In this document: piece after piece, positions 32,966 to 45,826 of the stretch
How the letters are laid out: each line of letters begins with the position of its first letter
Position numbering within the stretch: position 1 is the first letter of the stretch
Source: Hypericum androsaemum
Taxonomy: Eukaryota; Streptophyta; Magnoliopsida; Malpighiales; Hypericaceae
DNA: 64,000 nucleotides
Direction of reading: 5' to 3'
NCBI GenBank assembly: GCA_963995505.1
Contig: OZ023197.1
Location: 9,847,827-9,911,826 of the forward strand
The notes under the pieces: generated by a model
The model's input: only the letters and a program-made list of their open reading frames with translations
Told to the model about the DNA's origin: nothing
The model's database searches: none
Made by a program: the position numbers and the translations under genes

Positions 32966-33945
32966 TAGGGGTGAGCATTTGGTATTCGGTATTCGGGATT
33001 TTCGATATTTTTTGGTATTCGGTATTTTGGGATCGGTATTTCAGTTTACGGGATTTAATTCGGTATCGACTTTTGGGAAATTTAAGTGAATTTCGGTATT
33101 CGGTATAATTTCGGTATATACCGAAATACCGAAAAAATACCGAAGTACTATAATGTAATTTTACCACATATATATATATATATACCCAAAAAAAATCCTA
33201 TTCTAACACTAAACCTTCCTCCCTCAGCCATTTCACTCTCTCCATCTCTTCTCTTCTCCTCTCTCTCTCTCACTCTCAACCCTAAAAAGACAAAAAACAG
33301 AGATAATCACAGAAGACAAAAAACAAAACCCACCTCCCTCATTCTCCTTCCTCTTCGCTTCAAGACGGGTGGTAGCAAGCAGGTCAGCAACTTCTCTTCC
33401 CCAAGCACCGTGGTTAGGTAGGCGTTTTTTAAGGTTGAAGAAGAATGAGCATGTGACTTATTTGGGTTTCTTTGATTAGGGTTTTTATCTTTGCTAATTT
33501 GGGGAAAATTTTTGGTAGAGTTTTTGCACATGACCTTCCACCACTGAACACCACTCATATGAGCTTCGATTTAGAATTTTTGACTCAGGATTTTGGATAT
33601 AGAACTTTTGATTTGGGATTTTCAATTAGGGTTTTGATTTGGGATTTTCGAAAGACTAATTTTGTGCAAGCTAGTAGGCTTCTAATTCATCTTTGGTTTT
33701 GGGATTCTAGGGTTCATGCTTATCTGTGTATGGATTATTTATGAAAATATGTTGGTTTAATGTTGGATTATATATTTTTTGAATATTTCGGTATATTCGG
33801 GATTTTCGGTATAATACCAAAATTTTAATTTGGTATTCGGTAGATACCGAAATAATTTCAGTTCGGGATCGGTATGGGTTTTATTCGTAATTTGGTATTC
33901 GGTATTCGGTATTCGAGATCGGTATATACCGATTGCACACCCCTA
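32966..33945. mobile_element. hAT-like non-autonomous DNA transposon
   Basis: 980 bp. The ends are TAGGGGTGAGCA and, on the other strand, TAGGGGTGTGCA. The element is flanked by a perfect 8-bp target duplication GTCCAAAT (32,958-32,965 and 33,946-33,953), the hallmark of the hAT superfamily. Subterminal regions are packed with GGTATTCGGTATT words, direct and inverted, likely transposase-binding repeats. The interior has a (TA)n tract (33,168-33,184), then a CT-rich leader-like stretch and a possible splice donor (TTAG|GTAGGC, about 33,416), perhaps the old 5' end of a transposase gene. No transposase coding remains. Confidence 0.88.
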
Positions 33946-33953
33946 GTCCAAAT

Positions 33954-34380
33954 GGAAGCCCAAAGATTTTTGGGCCTAAAATCGCTTCAAAAAGTCCGGC
34001 CCAGTTCTAAAAAGATAAGATCTTGGAACTTGGAATAATTCCCACAATCCCGCAACCCGCACTTATTACAATTACAGCGATACCAACTTTAAGCCAATTT
34101 TCATTCACACCAAGAATTAGTTTTTTCACAAATGTTATATATCGTTACGAAGCTTTATCAACGAGCTTCATATTGATCTTACAAACACCCAAAACCAATT
34201 GGTGTGACCTCCAATTAAATTAGCTCAAAGTTGTCCACTAATCACTTAATTTTTATATTTAATTAGGATTCTCCGTCTAATTAAATATTTGGGCCCAAAA
34301 TCCAATTCACTCATTTTTATTGGGCCATCTCTTCCTTGATTATTAAACCAATTCTCCAAGACCCATCAAGACATCAAGGA
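33954..34380. other. Non-coding stretch left of the tandem array
   Basis: AT-rich, with TGGGCC(C/T) words at about 33,983, 34,290 and 34,321. It ends abruptly where the first array unit begins (ATTGCAGAGTAGAACTAC at 34,381). Confidence 0.35.
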
Positions 34381-35227
34381 ATTGCAGAGTAGAACTACAA
34401 CTGCACCAACAGATTTCAAGCAAACTAGCAAAATGATCCCAAATCCTCCTCGCAACAGAACAATGGATGAAAAGATGATCACAAATCCTCCTCGCAAAAT
34501 ATGTTTGTTTATTAAAAAATAAAAAAAGTTGACATCAAAATATTTTAAAAAATATTAGTTATTATGATAGCAAAATTATTAAATTTCAACTGGCAACTAA
34601 CTAAATATATAAAGAATTTTTTTTAAGCAAATAAGATGTAGTGCTAGTCCCGACTTAGGATCAGTTTTTTTTATTAGTTTAGAGATATTATTAATTCGGA
34701 GAGGATAACGGTCTTCTGTATATCTTTTGCATTCTGAACAATAAATATTTTTTTTTGTGGAAAGACAATAATTATTTAAGGGTCATTTCTCCACTTTTTT
34801 TAGAGAGAGGAAAAAAACAAGATCTGAAAATAACTCGAAAAGAAAGCCAAAATGTAACGTTGGCAACATCCTTACTTGTCTATTTCCAATCAAGAAGTCG
34901 GTCGTCGTCGTCTCATGCAAATTGTGGAGGTCCATTCTGGGATTAAGTCAGACCGTCGTCGCGAAGCAAATTGTGCCGTTTTGGTGTGATATTGCAATCT
35001 TCCTACACCTCTTATGGTTTATATCTATGTGAAATGTAGAAAATCTCAAGTGGTTAAGCGTAAAAATAGTGAGATAGTTTATAAATATTAAAAATCTACA
35101 AATCCGTTGTTTTAATTATTTGGGTCAGATATTAAGATTTTAATATAATATTAGAGCAGATTAATCTCGTATCTATTATTGTGATCGCACGATCCTCATT
35201 TCATCGTACATTGGTGAAATCAAAACC

Positions 35228-35526
35228 TGATGCACGGGAACGTGGATAGAAGGTTGAGAATCTGTTTATTCTCGGAATACCCGAAAAATACGATAAAAGC
35301 CTCAATCCATTGATTCTACGAATACCGAAAAGTGATAGCTAACTCGAAAAAACCCTTGTTTATATCTATCAAAATTCAACCAAACATAACAATAGAGAAA
35401 GGTCCTATTTATAGAAAACTAAAAAAAACCTAATACATATAACTCTATTACAATTAAAAATCCTAATAATAATAATAATCAAACTTTACATAATTACTAA
35501 TTTAATATCATTCCTTATCTCCATCA
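35228..35526 (-). repeat. Array LTR module, unit 1
   Basis: 299 bp, diverged from the core modules. The minus-strand start is TGATGGAGATAAGG and the end CCCGTGCATCA, so both ends fit TGATG...CATCA. It has a run AATAATAATAATAATC and a TATA-type box (minus strand TATAAATAGG near 35,405). Confidence 0.7.
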
Positions 35527-35708
35527 TGCTCCCTCGGTTGGAGAAATTCGTCCTCGAATTTGAAGTCGTTGGCCAGCTTGAGTCCTTCGTACACGCACTG
35601 GTCAACACATTCGATCGACGTGGTGACGCTTGGTATCGTCTATTCCAGCAGGACAAATACGTGGAATCTAGGCAACCACGAATATTCTTCAGATGAAAGA
35701 CTAAGAAC

Positions 35709-36650
35709 TCACGTCTTCGGACAGATTTTTTTGGTATCCTTGAGAGCATTCCACGTATTCAATAAAGGAGAACTTTCAACATATGTAAACTTGTCAACTC
35801 CGAGAAAGTTAATGTGCTCGACATACTCAACCCAATAATCCTGGCTCATGGGTGCAATCTTCGCATCAATAACTCTATTATCAATAGAAATTGCATATTG
35901 CCTCATATCAGTAGCATCAATAACATATGACTCGTTAAACAACCCTCTCAATGAATATAATGATGCTTCAGATTCATCAAAATATTCTCCATCAAAGCAA
36001 TCTTCACCAAACTCACCAGCAAGAACTTCTTCAACCTCGTCCTCCTCACCAGGGTAGGAGTCATAAATTGGTTCACCTTCATCAAACTCGTCACCCTCAC
36101 CAGGGTAGGAGTCATAAATTGGTGCACCAAACTCTTCTGAATCCAAAGTATCTTCAACTACTTCGGGTTGTGGAGTATGTTGCTTCCTTGAGATCTCAGC
36201 CAGTTCCTGCTTCAAATCATCCAAATTAGCTTGAATCTCATGCAACTTCTCGGCTATGTGTCGACCATATTGTTCCCAAAAGCGATGGTGTTTGTCAGCA
36301 ACATCATTCCAAACTTCGTAAGCATGTTGGGAAAATAACTCATAGACCAACTTCTCTTTTATCTTAGGCCATCAAGAGATTTTTTGCTTGCCACATCATT
36401 TCCGCCAAAGATTTAAGTCGGACCACCAATGCATAAGATCACCTTGCAATCGTTGTTGGACAAATTTGACTTTAGCCAACTCTGCAAGCATGTGAACATC
36501 AAAGTATATCTCCACATTGACAAGCCATTTCACAAAATCTCTTCTCGAAATTTCCCAATTGAGATCAAGAAAATCATACAAAGTAGGAATATGCACCATA
36601 GACACCATAGAATCAAGCATCTTCAATTTAGCCTCAAAAAGACCAACCAA
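35709..36650 (-). pseudogene. gag relic, array unit 1
   Basis: Starts at the Met of MVGLFEAKLKML (36,650). The retrotransposon gag core is visible: FVKWLVNVEIYFD, then FVQQRLQGDLMHWWSDLNLW. Two in-frame TGA codons follow (near 36,396 and 36,377). A 213-codon frame then runs from 36,350 to 35,709: HAYEVWNDV, a helix with AEKLHEIQANLDDLKQEL, and twice the acidic motif PIYDSYPGE(G/E)DE. No zinc knuckle is seen. The protein is identical to that in units 2, 3 and 5. Gag would form the RNA-packaging particle. The two stops prevent a full product. Confidence 0.75.
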
Positions 36651-36661
36651 TCAGTTCAGAA

Positions 36662-37524
36662 ATTGCAGAGTAGAACTACAACTGCACAACCGGATTCCAA
36701 GCAAACTGGCAAAATGATCCCAAATCCTCCTGGCAACAGAACAATGGATGAAGAGATGATCCCAAATCCTCCTCGCAAAATATGTTTGTTTATTAAAAAT
36801 ATAATAAGTTGACATCAAAATTTAACATTAAAATCTTTTGAAAAATATTATGACAACGAAATTATTAAATTTCAACAATCAACTAACTAAATATATAAAT
36901 AAAATAACTTTAAAGCAATTTTTAAAGCAAATAAGATGTAGTGCTAGTCCCGACTTAGGATCAATTTTTTTATTAGTTTAGAAATATTATTAATTCAGAG
37001 AGGATAACGGTCTTCTGTATATCTTTTGCATTCTCAACAATAAATATTTGTTTTTTGGTGGAAAGATAATAATTATTTGAGGGTTCGCCACTTTTTTTAG
37101 GGAAAGGAAAAAAACATGATCCGAAAATAACTCTAACAGAAAGCCAAAATGTAACATTGGTGAAATCCTTATTTGTCTATTTCCAATCAAGAAGTCGGTC
37201 GTCGTCGTCTCATGCAAATTGTGGAGGTCCATTCTGGGATTAAGTCAGGTCGTTGTCGCGAAACAAATTGTGCCGCTTTGGTGTGATATTGCGATCTTCC
37301 TACACCTCTTATGCTTTATCTTTATGTGAAATGTAGAAAATCTCAAGTGGTTAAGTGCAAAAATAGTGAGATAGTTTATAAATGTTGAAAATCAACAAAT
37401 TTATTGTTTTAATTATTTGGGTCAGATATTAAGATTTTTATGTAATATCAGAGCATATTAATCTCGTATCTATTATTGCGATCGCACGATCCTCATTTTA
37501 TCTTACATTGGTGAAATCAAAATC
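36662..37524 (-). other. Array leader region (unit 2 taken as the example)
   Basis: Lies between the LTR module and gag on the minus strand. It holds GTCGGTCGTCGTCGTCTCATGC (37,193-37,214) and GAGGTCCATTCTGGGATTAAG, sequence that also flanks the copia element at 54.3-57.6 kb, and a plus-strand TAATATCAGAGCA (37,441-37,453) like a tRNA-Met primer site facing the wrong way. A short direct repeat, GATCCCAAATCCTCCT(G/C)GCAA, occurs at 36,716 and 36,759. No convincing primer site follows the LTR on the minus strand. Confidence 0.55.
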
Positions 37525-37819
37525 TGATGTAGGGGACCGTGGATAGGTGGTCGCGAATCCATTAATTCTGAGAATACCCAAAAAATATGATAAAAACTTT
37601 GATCCGTTGATTCTACGAATACCAGAAAGCGACAGATAACTCGAGAAAATCTTTTTTATATTTATCAAAATTTAACCAAACATAACAATAGAGAAATGTC
37701 CTATTTATATAAAACCAAAAGAAACCTAATACATATAATTCTACTACAATTAAAAATTCTAATAATAATAATCAAACTATAGATAATTACTAATTTAATG
37801 TCATTCCTTATCTCCAACA
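37525..37819 (-). repeat. Array LTR module, unit 2
   Basis: 295 bp. The minus strand begins TGTTGGAG, here with TT where units 1, 7 and 8 have AT. A TATA-type box (TTATATAAATAG) is near 37,701-37,711. Core type. Confidence 0.75.
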
Positions 37820-38001
37820 TTCTTCTCCGGTTGGAGAAATTCGTCCTCGAATTTGAAGTCGTTGGCCAGCTTGAGTCCTTCGTACACACACTGGTCAACA
37901 CATTCGATCGACGTGGTGACGCTTGGTATCGTCTATTCCAGCAGGACAAATACGTGGAATCTAGGCAACCACGAATATTCTTCAGATGAAAGACTAAGAA
38001 C

Positions 38002-38943
38002 TCACGTCTTCGGACAGATTTTTTTGGTATCCTTGAGAGCATTCCACGTATTCAATAAAGGAGAACTTTCAACATATGTAAACTTGTCAACTCCGAGAAA
38101 GTTAATGTGCTCGACATACTCAACCCAATAATCCTGGCTCATGGGTGCAATCTTCGCATCAATAACTCTATTATCAATAGAAATTGCATATTGCCTCATA
38201 TCAGTAGCATCAATAACATATGACTCGTTAAACAACCCTCTCAATGAATATAATGATGCTTCAGATTCATCAAAATATTCTCCATCAAAGCAATCTTCAC
38301 CAAACTCACCAGCAAGAACTTCTTCAACCTCGTCCTCCTCACCAGGGTAGGAGTCATAAATTGGTTCACCTTCATCAAACTCGTCACCCTCACCAGGGTA
38401 GGAGTCATAAATTGGTGCACCAAACTCTTCTGAATCCAAAGTATCTTCAACTACTTCGGGTTGTGGAGTATGTTGCTTCCTTGAGATCTCAGCCAGTTCC
38501 TGCTTCAAATCATCCAAATTAGCTTGAATCTCATGCAACTTCTCGGCTATGTGTCGACCATATTGTTCCCAAAAGCGATGGTGTTTGTCAGCAACATCAT
38601 TCCAAACTTCGTAAGCATGTTGGGAAAATAACTCATAGACCAACTTCTCTTTTATCTTAGGCCATCAAGAGATTTTTTGCTTGCCACATCATTTCCGCCA
38701 AAGATTTAAGTCGGACCACCAATGCATAAGATCACCTTGCAATCGTTGTTGGACAAATTTGACTTTAGCCAACTCTGCAAGCATGTGAACATCAAAGTAT
38801 ATCTCCACATTGACAAGCCATTTCACAAAATCTCTTCTCGAAATTTCCCAATTGAGATCAAGAAAATCATACAAAGTAGGAATATGCACCATAGACACCA
38901 TAGAATCAAGCATCTTCAATTTAGCCTCAAAAAGACCAACCAA
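38002..38943 (-). pseudogene. gag relic, array unit 2
   Basis: Same protein segments and same two TGA codons as unit 1. The 3' end of the 213-codon frame reads KDTKKICPKT, the result of a frame change near 38,020 shared by the core units. Unit 7 reads straight on there. Confidence 0.75.
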
Positions 38944-39821
38944 TCAGTTCAGAAATTGCAGAGTAGAACTACAACTGCACAACCGGATTCCAAGCAAACT
39001 GGCAAAATGATCCCAAATCCTCCTGGCAACAGAACAATGGATGAAGAGATGATCCCAAATCCTCCTCGCAAAATATGTTTGTTTATTAAAAATATAATAA
39101 GTTGACATCAAAATTTAACATTAAAATCTTTTGAAAAATATTATGACAACGAAATTATTAAATTTCAACAATCAACTAACTAAATATATAAATAAAATAA
39201 CTTTAAAGCAATTTTTAAAGCAAATAAGATGTAGTGCTAGTCCCGACTTAGGATCAATTTTTTTATTAGTTTAGAAATATTATTAATTCAGAGAGGATAA
39301 CGGTCTTCTGTATATCTTTTGCATTCTCAACAATAAATATTTGTTTTTTGGTGGAAAGATAATAATTATTTGAGGGTCATTTCGCCACTTTTTTTAGGGA
39401 AAGGAAAAAAACATGATCCGAAAATAACTCTAACAGAAAGCCAAAATGTAACATTGGTGAAATCCTTATTTGTCTATTTCCAATCAAGAAGTCGGTCGTC
39501 GTCGTCTCATGCAAATTGTGGAGGTCCATTCTGGGATTAAGTCAGGTCGTTGTCGCGAAACAAATTGTGCCGCTTTGGTGTGATATTGCGATCTTCCTAC
39601 ACCTCTTATGCTTTATCTTTATGTGAAATGTAGAAAATCTCAAGTGGTTAAGTGCAAAAATAGTGAGATAGTTTATAAATGTTGAAAATCAACAAATTTA
39701 TTGTTTTAATTATTTGGGTCAGATATTAAGATTTTTATGTAATATCAGAGCATATTAATCTCGTATCTATTATTGCGATCGCACGATCCTCATTTTATCT
39801 TACATTGGTGAAATCAAAATC

Positions 39822-40116
39822 TGATGTAGGGGACCGTGGATAGGTGGTCGCGAATCCATTAATTCTGAGAATACCCAAAAAATATGATAAAAACTTTGAT
39901 CCGTTGATTCTACGAATACCAGAAAGCGACAGATAACTCGAGAAAATCTTTTTTATATTTATCAAAATTTAACCAAACATAACAATAGAGAAATGTCCTA
40001 TTTATATAAAACCAAAAGAAACCTAATACATATAATTCTACTACAATTAAAAATTCTAATAATAATAATCAAACTATAGATAATTACTAATTTAATGTCA
40101 TTCCTTATCTCCAACA
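39822..40116 (-). repeat. Array LTR module, unit 3
   Basis: Same as unit 2 by eye. The unit carries 4 extra bases in its leader (GGGTCATTTCGCC at about 39,375 instead of GGGTTCGCC), which explains its 2,297-bp length. Confidence 0.75.
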
Positions 40117-40298
40117 TTCTTCTCCGGTTGGAGAAATTCGTCCTCGAATTTGAAGTCGTTGGCCAGCTTGAGTCCTTCGTACACACACTGGTCAACACAT
40201 TCGATCGACGTGGTGACGCTTGGTATCGTCTATTCCAGCAGGACAAATACGTGGAATCTAGGCAACCACGAATATTCTTCAGATGAAAGACTAAGAAC

Positions 40299-41240
40299 TC
40301 ACGTCTTCGGACAGATTTTTTTGGTATCCTTGAGAGCATTCCACGTATTCAATAAAGGAGAACTTTCAACATATGTAAACTTGTCAACTCCGAGAAAGTT
40401 AATGTGCTCGACATACTCAACCCAATAATCCTGGCTCATGGGTGCAATCTTCGCATCAATAACTCTATTATCAATAGAAATTGCATATTGCCTCATATCA
40501 GTAGCATCAATAACATATGACTCGTTAAACAACCCTCTCAATGAATATAATGATGCTTCAGATTCATCAAAATATTCTCCATCAAAGCAATCTTCACCAA
40601 ACTCACCAGCAAGAACTTCTTCAACCTCGTCCTCCTCACCAGGGTAGGAGTCATAAATTGGTTCACCTTCATCAAACTCGTCACCCTCACCAGGGTAGGA
40701 GTCATAAATTGGTGCACCAAACTCTTCTGAATCCAAAGTATCTTCAACTACTTCGGGTTGTGGAGTATGTTGCTTCCTTGAGATCTCAGCCAGTTCCTGC
40801 TTCAAATCATCCAAATTAGCTTGAATCTCATGCAACTTCTCGGCTATGTGTCGACCATATTGTTCCCAAAAGCGATGGTGTTTGTCAGCAACATCATTCC
40901 AAACTTCGTAAGCATGTTGGGAAAATAACTCATAGACCAACTTCTCTTTTATCTTAGGCCATCAAGAGATTTTTTGCTTGCCACATCATTTCCGCCAAAG
41001 ATTTAAGTCGGACCACCAATGCATAAGATCACCTTGCAATCGTTGTTGGACAAATTTGACTTTAGCCAACTCTGCAAGCATGTGAACATCAAAGTATATC
41101 TCCACATTGACAAGCCATTTCACAAAATCTCTTCTCGAAATTTCCCAATTGAGATCAAGAAAATCATACAAAGTAGGAATATGCACCATAGACACCATAG
41201 AATCAAGCATCTTCAATTTAGCCTCAAAAAGACCAACCAA
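40299..41240 (-). pseudogene. gag relic, array unit 3
   Basis: Protein segments identical to unit 2, including both TGA codons. Confidence 0.75.
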
Positions 41241-42114
41241 TCAGTTCAGAAATTGCAGAGTAGAACTACAACTGCACAACCGGATTCCAAGCAAACTGGC
41301 AAAATGATCCCAAATCCTCCTGGCAACAGAACAATGGATGAAGAGATGATCCCAAATCCTCCTCGCAAAATATGTTTGTTTATTAAAAATATAATAAGTT
41401 GACATCAAAATTTAACATTAAAATCTTTTGAAAAATATTATGACAACGAAATTATTAAATTTCAACAATCAACTAACTAAATATATAAATAAAATAACTT
41501 TAAAGCAATTTTTAAAGCAAATAAGATGTAGTGCTAGTCCCGACTTAGGATCAATTTTTTTATTAGTTTAGAAATATTATTAATTCAGAGAGGATAACGG
41601 TCTTCTGTATATCTTTTGCATTCTCAACAATAAATATTTGTTTTTTGGTGGAAAGATAATAATTATTTGAGGGTTCGCCACTTTTTTTAGGGAAAGGAAA
41701 AAAACATGATCCGAAAATAACTCTAACAGAAAGCCAAAATGTAACATTGGTGAAATCCTTATTTGTCTATTTCCAATCAAGAAGTCGGTCGTCGTCGTCT
41801 CATGCAAATTGTGGAGGTCCATTCTGGGATTAAGTCAGGTCGTTGTCGCGAAACAAATTGTGCCGCTTTGGTGTGATATTGCGATCTTCCTACACCTCTT
41901 ATGCTTTATCTTTATGTGAAATGTAGAAAATCTCAAGTGGTTAAGTGCAAAAATAGTGAGATAGTTTATAAATGTTGAAAATCAACAAATTTATTGTTTT
42001 AATTATTTGGGTCAGATATTAAGATTTTTATGTAATATCAGAGCATATTAATCTCGTATCTATTATTGCGATCGCACGATCCTCATTTTATCTTACATTG
42101 GTGAAATCAAAATC

Positions 42115-42409
42115 TGATGTAGGGGACCGTGGATAGGTGGTCGCGAATCCATTAATTCTGAGAATACCCAAAAAATATGATAAAAACTTTGATCCGTTGA
42201 TTCTACGAATACCAGAAAGCGACAGATAACTCGAGAAAATCTTTTTTATATTTATCAAAATTTAACCAAACATAACAATAGAGAAATGTCCTATTTATAT
42301 AAAACCAAAAGAAACCTAATACATATAATTCTACTACAATTAAAAATTCTAATAATAATAATCAAACTATAGATAATTACTAATTTAATGTCATTCCTTA
42401 TCTCCAACA
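42115..42409 (-). repeat. Array LTR module, unit 4
   Basis: Core type, 295 bp, same ends as unit 2. Confidence 0.75.
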
Positions 42410-42591
42410 TTCTTCTCCGGTTGGAGAAATTCGTCCTCGAATTTGAAGTCGTTGGCCAGCTTGAGTCCTTCGTACACACACTGGTCAACACATTCGATCG
42501 ACGTGGTGACGCTTGGTATCGTCTATTCCAGCAGGACAAATACGTGGAATCTAGGCAACCACGAATATTCTTCAGATGAAAGACTAAGAAC

Positions 42592-43533
42592 TCACGTCTT
42601 CGGACAGATTTTTTTGGTATCCTTGAGAGCATTCCACGTATTCAATAAAGGAGAACTTTCAACATATGTAAACTTGTCAACTCCGAGAAAGTTAATGTGC
42701 TCGACATACTCAACCCAATAATCCTGGCTCATGGGTGCAATCTTCGCATCAATAACTCTATTATCAATAGAAATTGCATATTGCCTCATATCAGTAGCAT
42801 CAATAACATATGACTCGTTAAACAACCCTCTCAATGAATATAATGATGCTTCAGATTCATCAAAATATTCTCCATCAAAGCAATCTTCACCAAACTCACC
42901 AGCAAGAACTTCTTCAACCTCGTCCTCCTCACCAGGGTAGGAGTCATAAATTGGTTCACCTTCATCAAACTCGTCACCCTCACCAGGGTAGGAGTCCTAA
43001 ATTGGTGCACCAAACTCTTCTGAATCCAAAGTATCTTCAACTACTTCGGGTTGTGGAGTATGTTGCTTCCTTGAGATCTCAGCCAGTTCCTGCTTCAAAT
43101 CATCCAAATTAGCTTGAATCTCATGCAACTTCTCGGCTATGTGTCGACCATATTGTTCCCAAAAGCGATGGTGTTTGTCAGCAACATCATTCCAAACTTC
43201 GTAAGCATGTTGGGAAAATAACTCATAGACCAACTTCTCTTTTATCTTAGGCCATCAAGAGATTTTTTGCTTGCCACATCATTTCCGCCAAAGATTTAAG
43301 TCGGACCACCAATGCATAAGATCACCTTGCAATCGTTGTTGGACAAATTTGACTTTAGCCAACTCTGCAAGCATGTGAACATCAAAGTATATCTCCACAT
43401 TGACAAGCCATTTCACAAAATCTCTTCTCGAAATTTCCCAATTGAGATCAAGAAAATCATACAAAGTAGGAATATGCACCATAGACACCATAGAATCAAG
43501 CATCTTCAATTTAGCCTCAAAAAGACCAACCAA
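42592..43533 (-). pseudogene. gag relic, array unit 4, with a private stop
   Basis: As in unit 2 except for a single base difference that makes TAG at 42,997-42,999 where the other units have Tyr in the first PIYDSYPGE motif. This splits the 213-codon frame into two. It is the clearest single-unit marker in the core. Confidence 0.75.
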
Positions 43534-44407
43534 TCAGTTCAGAAATTGCAGAGTAGAACTACAACTGCACAACCGGATTCCAAGCAAACTGGCAAAATGA
43601 TCCCAAATCCTCCTGGCAACAGAACAATGGATGAAGAGATGATCCCAAATCCTCCTCGCAAAATATGTTTGTTTATTAAAAATATAATAAGTTGACATCA
43701 AAATTTAACATTAAAATCTTTTGAAAAATATTATGACAACGAAATTATTAAATTTCAACAATCAACTAACTAAATATATAAATAAAATAACTTTAAAGCA
43801 ATTTTTAAAGCAAATAAGATGTAGTGCTAGTCCCGACTTAGGATCAATTTTTTTATTAGTTTAGAAATATTATTAATTCAGAGAGGATAACGGTCTTCTG
43901 TATATCTTTTGCATTCTCAACAATAAATATTTGTTTTTTGGTGGAAAGATAATAATTATTTGAGGGTTCGCCACTTTTTTTAGGGAAAGGAAAAAAACAT
44001 GATCCGAAAATAACTCTAACAGAAAGCCAAAATGTAACATTGGTGAAATCCTTATTTGTCTATTTCCAATCAAGAAGTCGGTCGTCGTCGTCTCATGCAA
44101 ATTGTGGAGGTCCATTCTGGGATTAAGTCAGGTCGTTGTCGCGAAACAAATTGTGCCGCTTTGGTGTGATATTGCGATCTTCCTACACCTCTTATGCTTT
44201 ATCTTTATGTGAAATGTAGAAAATCTCAAGTGGTTAAGTGCAAAAATAGTGAGATAGTTTATAAATGTTGAAAATCAACAAATTTATTGTTTTAATTATT
44301 TGGGTCAGATATTAAGATTTTTATGTAATATCAGAGCATATTAATCTCGTATCTATTATTGCGATCGCACGATCCTCATTTTATCTTACATTGGTGAAAT
44401 CAAAATC

Positions 44408-44702
44408 TGATGTAGGGGACCGTGGATAGGTGGTCGCGAATCCATTAATTCTGAGAATACCCAAAAAATATGATAAAAACTTTGATCCGTTGATTCTACG
44501 AATACCAGAAAGCGACAGATAACTCGAGAAAATCTTTTTTATATTTATCAAAATTTAACCAAACATAACAATAGAGAAATGTCCTATTTATATAAAACCA
44601 AAAGAAACCTAATACATATAATTCTACTACAATTAAAAATTCTAATAATAATAATCAAACTATAGATAATTACTAATTTAATGTCATTCCTTATCTCCAA
44701 CA
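44408..44702 (-). repeat. Array LTR module, unit 5
   Basis: Core type, 295 bp, same ends as unit 2. Confidence 0.75.
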
Positions 44703-44884
44703 TTCTTCTCCGGTTGGAGAAATTCGTCCTCGAATTTGAAGTCGTTGGCCAGCTTGAGTCCTTCGTACACACACTGGTCAACACATTCGATCGACGTGGT
44801 GACGCTTGGTATCGTCTATTCCAGCAGGACAAATACGTGGAATCTAGGCAACCACGAATATTCTTCAGATGAAAGACTAAGAAC

Positions 44885-45826
44885 TCACGTCTTCGGACAG
44901 ATTTTTTTGGTATCCTTGAGAGCATTCCACGTATTCAATAAAGGAGAACTTTCAACATATGTAAACTTGTCAACTCCGAGAAAGTTAATGTGCTCGACAT
45001 ACTCAACCCAATAATCCTGGCTCATGGGTGCAATCTTCGCATCAATAACTCTATTATCAATAGAAATTGCATATTGCCTCATATCAGTAGCATCAATAAC
45101 ATATGACTCGTTAAACAACCCTCTCAATGAATATAATGATGCTTCAGATTCATCAAAATATTCTCCATCAAAGCAATCTTCACCAAACTCACCAGCAAGA
45201 ACTTCTTCAACCTCGTCCTCCTCACCAGGGTAGGAGTCATAAATTGGTTCACCTTCATCAAACTCGTCACCCTCACCAGGGTAGGAGTCATAAATTGGTG
45301 CACCAAACTCTTCTGAATCCAAAGTATCTTCAACTACTTCGGGTTGTGGAGTATGTTGCTTCCTTGAGATCTCAGCCAGTTCCTGCTTCAAATCATCCAA
45401 ATTAGCTTGAATCTCATGCAACTTCTCGGCTATGTGTCGACCATATTGTTCCCAAAAGCGATGGTGTTTGTCAGCAACATCATTCCAAACTTCGTAAGCA
45501 TGTTGGGAAAATAACTCATAGACCAACTTCTCTTTTATCTTAGGCCATCAAGAGATTTTTTGCTTGCCACATCATTTCCGCCAAAGATTTAAGTCGGACC
45601 ACCAATGCATAAGATCACCTTGCAATCGTTGTTGGACAAATTTGACTTTAGCCAACTCTGCAAGCATGTGAACATCAAAGTATATCTCCACATTGACAAG
45701 CCATTTCACAAAATCTCTTCTCGAAATTTCCCAATTGAGATCAAGAAAATCATACAAAGTAGGAATATGCACCATAGACACCATAGAATCAAGCATCTTC
45801 AATTTAGCCTCAAAAAGACCAACCAA
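44885..45826 (-). pseudogene. gag relic, array unit 5
   Basis: Protein segments identical to unit 2, including both TGA codons. Confidence 0.75.

Noticed and set aside
35848..36812. Plus-strand frames of 69, 92 and 127 codons repeated in every array unit
   Set aside because: Antisense to the gag relic. The minus strand carries the gag motifs, and repetition in all units only reflects the tandem array.
36990..37232. 80-codon minus-strand frame in the array leader
   Set aside because: No motif, AT-rich, and not open in the diverged units.
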